A DNA stretch of 64,000 nucleotides from the NCBI GenBank assembly GCA_029706075.1, contig JAINUG010000026.1, positions 6,900,674 to 6,964,673 of the forward strand, in the 5' to 3' direction. The DNA is from Aldrovandia affinis. Taxonomy: Eukaryota; Chordata; Actinopteri; Notacanthiformes; Halosauridae. Below the pieces are notes generated by a model. That model was given only the letters and a program-made list of their open reading frames with translations. It did no database searches and was not told the DNA's origin. Both the position numbers and the translations under genes were made by a program. Shown piece after piece: positions 54,883 through 64,000 of the stretch (its first letter is position 1; every line of letters begins with the position of its first letter).

Positions 54883-56110
54883 TGTATAAGAACATAAGAA
54901 CATAAGAATACATAATGATGAGAAAGGGCTGTTCGGCCCATCTAGGCTCATCATGTCCTAATCTAAAGAGTATCTAGTACTACATCTAGCCTGGACTTGA
55001 ATAGCCCAAGCATTTCTGCCTCTACTACCCGACCAGGCAAGCTGTTCCAGGTATTGACAACTCTCTGTGTAAAGAAAAACTTCCTAATATCTGTGCAGAA
55101 TTTGCCTTTAACTAATTTCCACCTGTGGCCTCTTGTTCTGCTGACCCCACTTATCTTGTTAATCCCTTTTAGGAATTTAAAAACCTCAATCAAATCCCCG
55201 CTAAGTCTCCATTTGCTAAATTTAAATAGATTGAGTGCCTTAAGTCTATCATCATAACTTTTACCTTTCATACCAGGTATCACTTTAGTTGCCCTTCTTT
55301 GGACTTTTTCAAGAGCTTCTATATCTTTCTTGTAGTGCGGTGCCCAGAACTGCACACAGTATTCTAAGTGGGATCTGACAAAGGCATTATATAACATTAA
55401 TATAACCTCCTTTGATTTATACTCAATACTTTTTGCTATGTATCCCAGCATCCTGTTGGCTTTTTTCACTGCTGTAGCACACTGCTTTGATGCAGATAGG
55501 CTTTGATCAACTACAATTCCTAAGTCCTTTTCAAATTGAACACCTACTAACTTTTCTCCTCCCATAAAATACTCCTGTCTAATGTTTTTATTTCCCACAT
55601 GCATAACTTTACATTTAGCAATATTGAATGTCATCTGCCATGTATCTGCCCATTTTTGGATTTTGTTTAAGTCATCTTGGATTACTTTAGTCGATTCCAA
55701 ACTGTTTGCCAAACCCCCAAGTTTAGTATCATCTGCAAATTTAACTATTTTGCTACTAACGTCCATGTCAAGATCATTTATGTAAATAAGAAAGAGCAGA
55801 GGTCCCAGCACCGATCCCTGCGGGACACCACTGCCCACAGCACCGAGGTCAGATACGGCCCCACCTACTGTTACTCTTTGTATTTGCCCTTGCAGCCAAT
55901 TATGAACCCACTTTGAAACTACTCCTGCAATTCCTACTGAATTCATTTTCGCAATGAGCCTCTCATGTGGTACCTTGTGAAATGCTTTCTGAAAGTCCAA
56001 ATATATAATATCATAAGCCTGGTTCAGGTCAACACACTTTGGTGTTATTGCAGAGATTGCATTTAAACATATGATTTGCACTTGTAATACTGCTACTATG
56101 CACATACTCA
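54883..56110 (-). mobile_element. CR1-clade LINE, 5'-truncated
   Basis: The 3' end on the minus strand is TTATGTATTCTTATGTTCTTATG (split here as 8 bp TTCTTATG-type units). Terminal octamer repeats are characteristic of CR1 LINEs. Upstream is the 3' UTR with GGGCCGAACAGCCC and then the reverse transcriptase frame. The element is truncated at about 56110, as most CR1 copies are. Its 3' end abuts the TTACCTGTA end of a Tc1 remnant. Confidence 0.85.
54963..56105 (-). CDS. CR1-like reverse transcriptase fragment, 380 codons open
   Basis: The frame holds RT motifs in order: IIYLDFQKAFHKVPHERL, GSGVPQGSVLGPLLFLIYIN, KFADDTKLGG (the two catalytic Asp of the xADD box), LGIVVDQSL, then the CR1 thumb and tail (AFVRSHLEYCVQFWAP, KVQRRATKVIPG, RVVNTWNSLPGRVV). 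It ends at a proper stop. The N-terminal endonuclease and first RT motifs are missing, and the first Met is only the first available one. The absence of any stop over 1.1 kb suggests a younger insertion than most elements here. Confidence 0.88.
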   Translation of the reverse strand: MCIVAVLQVQIICLNAISAITPKCVDLNQAYDIIYLDFQKAFHKVPHERLIAKMNSVGIAGVVSKWVHNWLQGQIQRVTVGGAVSDLGAVGSGVPQGSVLGPLLFLIYINDLDMDVSSKIVKFADDTKLGGLANSLESTKVIQDDLNKIQKWADTWQMTFNIAKCKVMHVGNKNIRQEYFMGGEKLVGVQFEKDLGIVVDQSLSASKQCATAVKKANRMLGYIAKSIEYKSKEVILMLYNAFVRSHLEYCVQFWAPHYKKDIEALEKVQRRATKVIPGMKGKSYDDRLKALNLFKFSKWRLSGDLIEVFKFLKGINKISGVSRTRGHRWKLVKGKFCTDIRKFFFTQRVVNTWNSLPGRVVEAEMLGLFKSRLDVVLDTL

Positions 56111-56449
56111 GATAAGCTATATTATTTTATTTTCCCCGTTACAATATGCCATCTGATCTCCTGGCCTGTTTTCTGTATTGCTTTTAAATGAGTTTTTCAA
56201 GACGAACATGACTGCAGATTCTCTCTGACTGTGAGCATGCAAGAACAAGGCTACCATTTTTCTTTGATTGCCCTAAATACTGTAGGCCCATGGCACAAGA
56301 TTTTTTAATTGGCTAATGTCATTTTTGATCGATGAGCATTCAGCTCATTTTGCTTCGTAATAAGTAGGGTAGAGTCAATTCACAGAGTGAAGGTTTGGAC
56401 AGATATTGAAAAAGTCTTTATGGAATACAAGAAAGATGGTGAAGCTGAT
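56111..56449. other. Unique spacer, nothing recognised
   Basis: AT-rich DNA with no recognised feature. Confidence 0.45.
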
Positions 56450-56905
56450 TGTGGCAGGATCAGGGGTGTTGGATTACAACGCAGCGAAAGAACAATAACA
56501 AAATCTCCATAGAACAGAAAACTAGGAAACAAGAGGGATTTATTAGGGGAATTAACACAAATTGGGAATATAGGGAAGCAATTACGTACAGTCCGTGATC
56601 CATTCTCTTGGTCTTTATCCGCAATCCGAAGTCGTTAATCCAATCCAGGTCCTCCAACAAGCAATGGTCAGTACACAAACGCGGTTTTCAAAACAAGTCA
56701 AGCCAGTAATCAATCCAAAAAATGATTTTTTTTCTCTCACTCTCACCCGCCAGCGCATTTTCCATCGTTACTTGGTTAATGTGTGTCAGGTGTGCCCCGT
56801 CAGCCCCAGACTTCCCATTAAGGAAGAGTGGGGGTGGAGCCAGCGGGCCTCTATGTACTGTCCCTGTACTACCACCCCTCAGAATGCCTCCAGGTGGCTG
56901 CCACA
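56450..56905 (-). mobile_element. Solo LTR
   Basis: The ends TGTGGCAGGATC and GGTGGCTGCCACA form an inverted TGTGGCAG/CTGCCACA pair. The layout parallels 43015-43593 (AACAAGAGGGATTTATTAGG near the left, CTGCCACA at the right), but the sequence is a different family member. No matching target duplication was seen and no internal region adjoins it. Orientation is inferred from the reversed AATAAA-type signal near 56538. Confidence 0.7.
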
Positions 56906-57733
56906 ATATGTTGTGTTGGGTTTTCCACTGCTGTGGCTGCCTTTTTGACAAATTTCCATTTTTTATTTGCGCCATTTTCATTTTCCTCTAACATATTGTT
57001 TCCCAATGATCCACAAATAACTTTTTTATTTTTTGGAAAACAGTTTATTAATTATACAGTCCTACATGTCCCATGTCTGTTTTTACTGTAGAAATGTCAC
57101 AGATAAAATGGGCTGAAATATGAGTATGCTGCATGTGCTATCAGAGCAACCATCTCTGAGTGACTTATGAATGTCCCTCAGAGTGAATCCAAACTTGTCG
57201 TGAGAATATTGACCATCAGATATCTCCAGCATGCTGTTTGGAAATGGTAAGGCAATGCAATATTAAACAGGTGTTTTAATCGGTAGTAGATAGCACAGTG
57301 AATTAGATCTTGATGTGAGTCTCTTAGGACAAATAACCTACAAGCCTCCAGAGATCCAGCTGTTCGAATGGGGATATGCTGTGGATGTAATGCAAAGGCT
57401 ATGTTCAATATGGCTGGGTGGTTCATGCATACACACCCAATTCAAATGACTCTGCTTACATATCACAGCATGTCCATTTCATATACAGAACATCTCTTTT
57501 AGATCTGATCTCACTGATATCTCACTCAATAGTACATTATAGCAAGACATTTGTACAAATATATTACAAGCAACAGTACATTTTCTATTTACTGAACAGA
57601 TATTCAGGTCTGTGTGCTTAACAATGTGCATTCTACTTCTGCCATCTCTGAATCTAAAAGTATTCTGATTTAGTTTCTCATTATGAATGTTTCTGAACGA
57701 GTGTGTGTCAAAGATAGAATATTCATACTTATG
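56906..57733. other. Unique DNA, no gene seen
   Basis: Short frames only (up to 89 codons), with no recognised motif, RNA gene or repeat. Confidence 0.4.
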
Positions 57734-58213
57734 GTTGTCCATCGAATCCGATGATGACTTCCACTTCTGTTAACGGTGTACAATAACGGTACATTGATGG
57801 CTGTAGAGTCCAATCCGGGAACCACAAATTTTACTGCAAGTTTGCAGTGTTAGTAGGGGCAGCCAAGGATGTGTGTCTCTTGAGTCATTTTTGATGTTTT
57901 TTGGTGGACTTCCCCTCCTCAAGCCTCTGCATTCAGCAGCAGCATCTTCCAGGTCTGTAGGTGGGATATTGCACCTCTTCAGGGCTGTTTTCAGCTGGTC
58001 CTTGTATTGCTTCTTCTGACCTCTTGCTGACCGCCGGCCATGGTGTAATTAACTGCACAAGATCTTACGGGGAAGTCGATCTTAGGGCATTCTGGCAACA
58101 TGCCCGACCCAGCGTAGTTGGTGTTGGGTCATCGTGGCCTCAATACTCTTGCAGTTAGTCTTGGCAAGTATTTCAGTATGAGGCACACAATCATGCTAGG
58201 TGATTCCGAGGAT

Positions 58214-58930
58214 TCACTGCACACATACTATATGAAATCTTTCAAGGGCCTTGATGTGGCGGCTATAGGTGGTCCAGGCTTCCCAACTGTAGAGGAGTGT
58301 GGTGGCTTGGTAGACAGCAACTTTTGTGTGGAGGTGGAGATTTTTGTTAGTGAAACCCCTGCGTCTGAGCCTTTTAAAGGCAGCTGAGGCTTGTTTGATC
58401 CGGTTTTTAACTTCATAGTCGATGTTGCAGTCTTGAGAGAGGATACTGCCCAAGTATTTGAATGAAGGGACTATTAATGGGTTGTGTTCAACGGTGAAGA
58501 CAGGTACGGTGGGCGGAGGGCTGTAACTCCACTGACAGACTACCTCTGTCTTGGTGGTGTTGACCTGAGTCATAATTCCATTGTGGAACTGGTGGATGAT
58601 GTTCAGAAATTTGGCTGGGCAGCTAAATTTGAGTAGGACACCCCAAAGAAGCTCCCTGCTCACCATGTCAAAGGCCTCGGAAAGGTCGATAAAGGTCATG
58701 CAGACACTTTTCCTGGACTTGTCGTGCCGTGAATATCATGTCAACTGTGCTTCTGTTCTTTCTGAAGCCACACTGTGACTCCGGCAGCAGTGCCTCTGTG
58801 ATGCTATGAATCAGCCTGTGTAGCATCACCTTAGCCAGGACCTTACCAGCAACAGCCAGGAGAGAGATCCCTCGACTGTTGCCACAGATGCACTTGTCAC
58901 CCTTGTTCTAATAGATGGTGACTAGGCTTG
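58214..58930 (-). pseudogene. RTE-like LINE, RT and C-terminal region
   Basis: The frame runs TFIDLSEAFDMVSRELLWGV then IIHQFHNGIMTQVNTTKTEV, jumping from the motif before the palm straight to the post-palm KTEV segment. It continues FKYLGSILSQDCNIDYEVKN, RIKQASAAFKRLRR and SRHIKALERFHIVCVQ. Related proteins have roughly 150 residues with the catalytic ADD box between HNGI and KTEV, so the polymerase active site has been removed without loss of frame. Confidence 0.85.
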
Positions 58931-58943
58931 AGTCCCTCCATTG

Positions 58944-59600
58944 TTAAGGGACCGTCTCCCGGTCCCAGATCTCAGCGATGTACTGATGGAGTGTTTTGGT
59001 ACAGAGATACCCTCCCTGCTTGAGGAGCTCTGCAGGGATGTTGTCAGTGCCAGGGGACTTGTTGTTCTTGAGGGAGCGTACAGCTGATAGTACCTCTAGG
59101 AAGGCTGGTGGATGATTGAGGTCCTGTATGGGTGGATGTTCAGGCAGCTCTTCCAGGATGTTATGATCTGTTGGGGAGTGCTGGTTGAGTAGTGCTTCAA
59201 AATGTTCAGCCCATCTCAACAGGATCTTGCTTTGGTCCTTCAAAACTGTCAGACCGTCGGCTGTTTTCAACGGAGTGATGGAGCAGTTCCTTGGGCCATA
59301 AATAGTTTTAACTGAGTCGTATAAGTTTTGCATGTCATTTTTGGCTGCATAGGTTTGAATCTCCTGAGACTTATTTGTCCACCATTCATTCTGCAGGACC
59401 CACAAGGATGTTTGGCTGCTCGCCATTGCTGCCATAGATTTCCGGATGTTGGATTGTTAAGGGTTGCCCTGTGTGCTTGGCGCATATAATCCAGTAAGGT
59501 GGCGATGGTGTCAGAGTTCTCATTGAACCAGTCCTGGTGCTTTCTGCCTCTGTAGCCTATGGACTGAGCTGCTGCTTGATATAGCACTGAGTTTAGAGAG
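58944..59600 (-). pseudogene. RTE-like LINE, linker and first RT motifs
   Basis: Frames at 59267-59587 and 58944-59435 contain RKHQDWFNENSDTIATLLDY, NEWWTNKSQEIQTYAAKNDM then QNLYDSVKTIYGPRN, RWAEHFEALLNQ and LKNNKSPGTDNIPAELLKQG. This is the standard order between the endonuclease and polymerase in RTE-like ORFs. The two frames overlap out of register, so a frameshift lies near 59270-59430. Confidence 0.88.
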
Positions 59601-59882
59601 ACCCACTTCTAATCCATAGGGTCCTCTGAGATCAGGAGAGGCTCAATCACCTTCAGCTTTTTGCCAGTTAAGCGACAGAACTCATCCCTAGCCTCAGCTT
59701 TACTCAGTCGGGCACAGTGAAGGCGCCTCTTACTTACTGGCGCCAGCAGCTGGGGGGTGCACTTTCATGTGGAGTTTAGTCATAATGCAGTGGTCGGTCC
59801 ACCATTCTGCACCCCTCATAGCAGGAACCAGTAGGGCATCATTGATGTCAGCACGTCTCACTATGACATAGTCAATCAGGTG

Positions 59883-60445
59883 CTAGTGCTTTGAGCGTGG
59901 GTGCATCCACAATGTTTTCAGTTTGTTCTTCAGTTTGAACAGGGTATTGGTGATGGTGAGGTCATTCTTGGCACAGAGAGTTAAAAGTTTCATACCATTC
60001 ACATTTACGTGGTCAATCCCATGTCCACTAAGCACACCACTCAATGTTGTGTTGTTTTTGCCCACCCTAGCATTGAAGTCACCGAGCAGGGGGATCTTCT
60101 CATTCCTGGGGATACAGCGAAGAGCCTCATCCAGTGACTGGTAGAAGCAGTCCTTGGCCTCATTCTCTGATGGTAGATTTGGTGCATAAGCACTGAGAAG
60201 AGTGGCAAAGTACTTCTTGGCAAGAGGGATATGGAGAAATATTAGCCTTTCACTAATGCCAACAGGTGTCTCAGTGAGGCTTGGTAGAAGGCTTTTCTTG
60301 ATTGCCATTCCCACACCATGAAGATGTTGCCCACCAGAGGGTATCCTTTCCAGAAGAAGGTGTAGCCCTTACCCGCTTCTTTCAGGGAGCAGACGTAAAA
60401 AGCAGAGCTCAGCATTGGCATCTGTTCAAATAGGATATCTGTCAT
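59883..60445 (-). pseudogene. RTE-like LINE endonuclease region
   Basis: The motifs are GMAIKKSLLPSLTETPVGIS, LLSAYAPNLPSENEAKDCFY, IPLLGDFNARVGKN, LTITNTLFKL and LWMHPRSKH. The first endonuclease strand (with the QETH-type Glu) is cut off at the LTR junction. KGYTFFWKGYPLVGN, the segment just before, is in the next frame and joins the LTR-derived frame 60242-60649. Confidence 0.88.
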
Positions 60446-60451
60446 CTTAAA

Positions 60452-61017
60452 ACACACAGACCTTGCAGAGGGCGTAGGCAGGTTAAAGAACCCAGAGGAG
60501 GCAGTATATAAACAAAACAATAATTTATTAAACAAATACTCTTGACCAAAAAACACACAAAACAAAGGGCGGGGTATTCGGGGGAATCCAAAACACATAA
60601 AGTCCACAAGCCTTATCTCGTCGTCGTTCTCCGTAATCCAGTGTCGCAATCCAGGTCAGTTCCGTAATCCAGTCCAGTAGTGGGTACACAAAGCAGGGTC
60701 CTCAAAACAATCCAGGTCAAAACACAAAAATCAATCCTAAAACACTCTCTCTCGGCTAGTCCATAGATTTCACAGGTTCTCGCTCTCCAAATCCCAAACA
60801 CTTTCCTACTCCTTCAACACACCACCCTACTCCTTCGCCGTTTGATGGGAACGAGTCCTTTAAATAGGCCTCAAAATGGCCTTCAGCTGTTCGTTAGTCC
60901 CAAACCTTCAACTGCTTTCAGGTGTTGGATTGCCTGCTGGGAAATGTAGTGTTTCTGGCTCCCATTTGTTGAAGGCCCAGGCAGCCATTTCCTTGGGCAG
61001 CCCCTTAGGCTGCCACA
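60452..61017 (-). mobile_element. LTR fragment related to 43015-43593
   Basis: From GACCTTGCAGAGGGCGTAGG to GGCTGCCACA (ending 61017) the sequence parallels 43015-43593 throughout, with shared blocks such as ACAAAGGGCGGGGTATTCGG and GCCTGCTGGGAAATGTAGTG. The first about 35 bp (the LTR's 3' end on the minus strand) are absent and RTE LINE sequence adjoins directly. The LINE may have captured the LTR edge during insertion, or a deletion may have joined them. Confidence 0.82.
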
Positions 61018-63365
61018 ATACCTTTAACATGTTTCAGTCATGGGTTTTTCTCAGCTTTTGTCCCTTCAGCTGCTGAATACAAGAACAATTACGCCATAAA
61101 GACGCTAAAGGCGCCTCAGACGTTTTGAAGCTCTTATTTCACGGCCAGACAAAAACCACAAGATGGACTGTCAGCTAGCATGCCAGAGCACAATAGCAGG
61201 ACTAAAAGCCTAGAAAAGACCATTATTGAACCATTACTTGGAGGGTAAAGAGTGACTGCCACTTGTCTCTGGCTGACGTACAATTCAATCTTATTGATGG
61301 GAGCTGCTCCTGCTAAAACATGGGGAGTGCATGGGGACATCACAGGGATATCTCTCCACTGGTGAAATGTAGGGCCTCAAATGCTACCACACACCAAATC
61401 ACAAGCAACTCCTTAAAGCAGCAGTGCTTTGGGCACACGAGCAGTGGTGCTTGGGCATAGTAAAAGCGTTTGGTGCTATCCAGTAAATAAAGACGTGGTG
61501 TAGGGTAAATAAGTGCCAAACCCCATGTAAAAGCCATTGCTGCCCTCTGAACAAGTTTATCCCATGTCTGAAATAGCCTTTATGACCCCGCGAATGGCTG
61601 GAACATTTTGTTGATGGTGCTGAACACTCACACTTTTTCATTAAAGCCCAATGTGTTTAAAAGAGCATTGACTTTTGTCCAAATTGTTTTTTTGGGGAAG
61701 CTTTGAGAGTACACCTCACCTTAGCTTTCTATTTTCAGCATTAGAAGGAAATGAAATCAATGAAGCAGATACAGGTGCTTCCTGAGTGCTGCATACAGCA
61801 GATCCACTTTCTCTTAGTGCAGTGATGCACACTGCGATCACTCTACAACGTGAATTGTGCGTGAGGGTTTTAGTCAGCAGGATATACTGCAACTTATTGC
61901 TCAGTAGCAACTCCTCTGGTTGATCAGGTACCTGCACTCTGTCTACAGTTCTCCAGTGCAATAATTGCAGTTCAGCTGGTGGACTTCCAGCTAGTCACAG
62001 GAAATGATTTGCTCTCTGTTTTAAAGTAAAGTGCATTTTTACACCATGTCGGACCTTTGGTGAAACTTTAATGTGTAATAATTTCTCCCAAAGAGCTTCT
62101 TTTCTGATTGATCATGGTGTATGAAGGCTTTATGTTCAGGATTTCATCATGCATAAAGACTCAACACTTGAGTGTTGTTCCTGCTGCCTTCTTCATATGA
62201 TCAAAATAAAAATGCCCGCTTACAGCTTATTATTTTTCTCTATAATATGAATACATTTATTCATGAGGAATTTGCAGGCATTATTTAACATGGTCGTCAA
62301 AGCAGAAAAGTATTTGAAGAAAACATATATATACTTCTATAGTTTGGTTTACTTATGCATAGATTTCGACACAGGAGACATTGTTCTACCTTTGAAGTAG
62401 TATTTGTACTTTACACAACGCGTGTGGTCATTTATGAACACTGCAGTGTCCATAAAACCACCCTCTGCATGTGTTGCATGGGCAGGGGTCTGTCAGACTC
62501 CAGTCCTCTTTGACAGCAGGCTTGGGTAATTGACTCCTTAATACTGCCACTATTCTTGGAGTAGGGGTCGTGTGTCGGAGAGCGTTGTACTCAGCCTCTC
62601 CTCTCCTGCTGCCTAGCCTTCTGGACTTACGGCCTAATAAAACCCCCACTGAGGAGCTCTTCAGTGGAGCGAACCCACTAACCCGTATGTCCCCATAGGG
62701 AGCTGCTTTGTTTGACGGCCAGTGCCAAGCTTGCTTGGTTAGCATTGCCTTGTTTATGAGAGAGACCTTTAGGCCTTTCAGGACACTGCTAAATTTAACA
62801 TGGCAATGCCTGTACAACATGATAATAGGCACAATGGCCTTTTTTTCCCATTGCCGTTGCCCTCATGTTTACATCATGAGGGTATTGCCTTTTTCTTAAC
62901 AGGCAGTCTGGGTGACGGCATTGCTACATTGCTTTATTTGTCAAGGATTTGTAGGATTTAATCCATGAATACTGGCATTTTCCAATATTGATTATAGTCT
63001 TCATAACTACTTAACCTCAAGGGCAGTATTTAACCAAGTTTCACCTTTTGCCTGGCCTAAAATAACATTTGAGAAACAAACCGAATAACTTTTTGGGGAA
63101 AACAAAGTTAGATTGAATCAAATATACTGTATATTTCAACAAACTGGTCAAATCATTCAAATGCATCCTCCCCATACTGAGGGAAGATTGAATACACCCT
63201 CCCCATACTAGTATTTGATTGAATTTACTACCTCAGATGTCTTTAACTTAAAGATGTCCCTGAATTTCATGTCAGTCAATCTTACTTGTTTTAAGCAACC
63301 TTGTTTTAAGTGTTGTGCAATGAAATGTAGATTATCCAGCGGATTGAAATCGTCCTTCCCTGGGC
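61018..63365. other. Unique noncoding DNA, partly complex
   Basis: No exon or transposon was recognised. Segments 61040-61340 and 62420-62900 are of balanced composition and could be conserved noncoding elements. The 134-codon minus frame at 62428-62832 lacks any domain. Confidence 0.35.
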
Positions 63366-63525
63366 GACGCTATGGTTAATTATGCACCAACCTGTAGGGT
63401 TGCCAGCCACAACCAACACTGGAACGGTCAGGATTCAATACCAGACCATGGGTCGCATCCACACACTGAAACCCAGTGCCCTAGAAGAATGAACGACCCA
63501 GCATCTCCCTGGACCCTATATATGA
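63366..63525 (-). mobile_element. SINE family C head fragment, minus strand
   Basis: On the minus strand TTCTAGGGCACTGGGTTTCA, GTGTGTGGATGCGACCCATG and GGTATTGAATCCTGACC parallel the head and B box of 26095-26485. The tail is absent. Confidence 0.5.
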
Positions 63526-64000
63526 CCTCAACAAAAATGTTTTTCAACATTAAAAATATTCAAGTCACTCAAATATACTCTCTGTACATCAACAAGTAAA
63601 TTCATTAAATTCGGTCTGCTTACCAAATTACTTATATCAAAAGATGCCAAGTTACAACTAAACTTTCATCAATACATTTAACAGAAACAAGCACTGTTCC
63701 AAAGCAATGCTTCCCAAATGTTGTATTTGTATTACATTTAGTGTCAATTTGTTACTTGAAATGAACATGCAGCTGAAGTTAACTAGCTAACCGTTGTTTT
63801 AGCAGGTACTGACAATATCGCTGTGATTTTTAGATTTGCAAATTTTATTGGAAAGCTGTAAATGAATCAACTAAAGCATACAGTAGGTACCCACGCTGCT
63901 AAGGTAAATGATGGCATATATCACTGGCTAGCTAACTACACTTCAGTAATAAGTGAACTGCTTAGAGAACCTATCAAACCAACTAGCTGCTTATTTTAAT
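63526..64000. other. Unique DNA to window end
   Basis: AT-rich, with no recognised feature. The TAGCTAACTAGCT-like words are simple-sequence texture. Confidence 0.4.

Larger units (their letters stand above)
57734..60445 (-). mobile_element. RTE-like LINE, deleted and truncated
   Basis: The minus strand has LINE coding in order from right to left: endonuclease, linker, RT start, RT end, C-terminus and 3' end ending near GGATTCGATGGACAAC. The word set (SAYAPNLPSENEAKD, LLGDFNARVGKN, KTLWMHPRSKH) is that of the RTE-type LINEs often annotated as craniofacial development protein 2-like in animal genomes. Frameshifts occur and the polymerase core is missing. The 5' end meets an LTR fragment at 60452. 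Confidence 0.88.

Noticed and set aside
43015..61017. A single giant LTR element bounded by the two related LTRs
   Set aside because: The interior contains unrelated LINEs and DNA transposons on both strands. Neither LTR has an adjoining primer site or polypurine tract. The left LTR has its own ATAT duplication.

Overview
The window looks like intergenic DNA from a ray-finned fish, probably an early-branching teleost. The evidence is the repeat content: many Tc1-like transposons; L2, CR1, RTE and L1/Tx1 LINEs; piggyBac and hAT remnants; an LTR retroelement; and several tRNA-derived SINE families of types common in fish. One SINE family ends in a hairpin with a GGATA loop followed by TGTAA-like repeats. 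That is the 3' tail described for the eel LINE UnaL2 and its SINE partner, so an eel or tarpon relative is possible but not proven. No exon of an ordinary host gene was recognised on either strand. Nearly all long reading frames are decayed transposon proteins or chance frames.

Layout. 1-4.5 kb: a Tc1-type MITE, a SINE tail with a Tc1 remnant, an LTR-like block and a piggyBac deletion derivative with clean TTAA ends. 4.5-11.6 kb: mostly unique AT-rich DNA with blocks that may be conserved noncoding elements. 11.6-14.7 kb: a 3.1 kb LTR retroelement on the minus strand with two LTRs, a GCAT target duplication, a tRNA-Phe-like primer site, a polypurine tract and a splice donor, but no recognisable pol. 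14.7-23 kb: mostly unique DNA. 23-26.5 kb: a rearranged Tc1 copy carrying a SINE, then further SINEs.

27.5-36.5 kb is a nest. An L2 LINE is split by an L1/Tx1-like LINE that left a 14-15 bp target duplication. The L1/Tx1 LINE in turn contains a hAT fragment and a Tc1 element with terminal repeats of about 230 bp. Its 5' half holds a cluster of short hairpins and its 3' UTR a G-rich tract. 37.5-40.6 kb: a DNA transposon with GGGyCCGTATTCAC ends (carrying a SINE), then another Tc1 (also carrying a SINE). 42.9-46.1 kb is a second nest: one Tc1 interrupted by a solo LTR, a reversed Tc1 and a 1,027 bp transposon that carries the first exon of a SWIM zinc-finger protein.

46-61 kb: an L1/Tx1 tail, a minus-strand Tc1, a SINE with a perfect 15 bp target duplication, Tc1 remnants, a hAT transposase split by a second piggyBac derivative, a CR1 LINE with a 380-codon open frame, a solo LTR, an RTE-like LINE that has lost its reverse-transcriptase catalytic block, and a truncated LTR. 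61-64 kb is unique noncoding DNA with one SINE remnant. There is no operon-like cooperation. The relationships here are order of insertion, SINEs that appear to borrow LINE tails, and non-autonomous elements that would need enzymes supplied from elsewhere.
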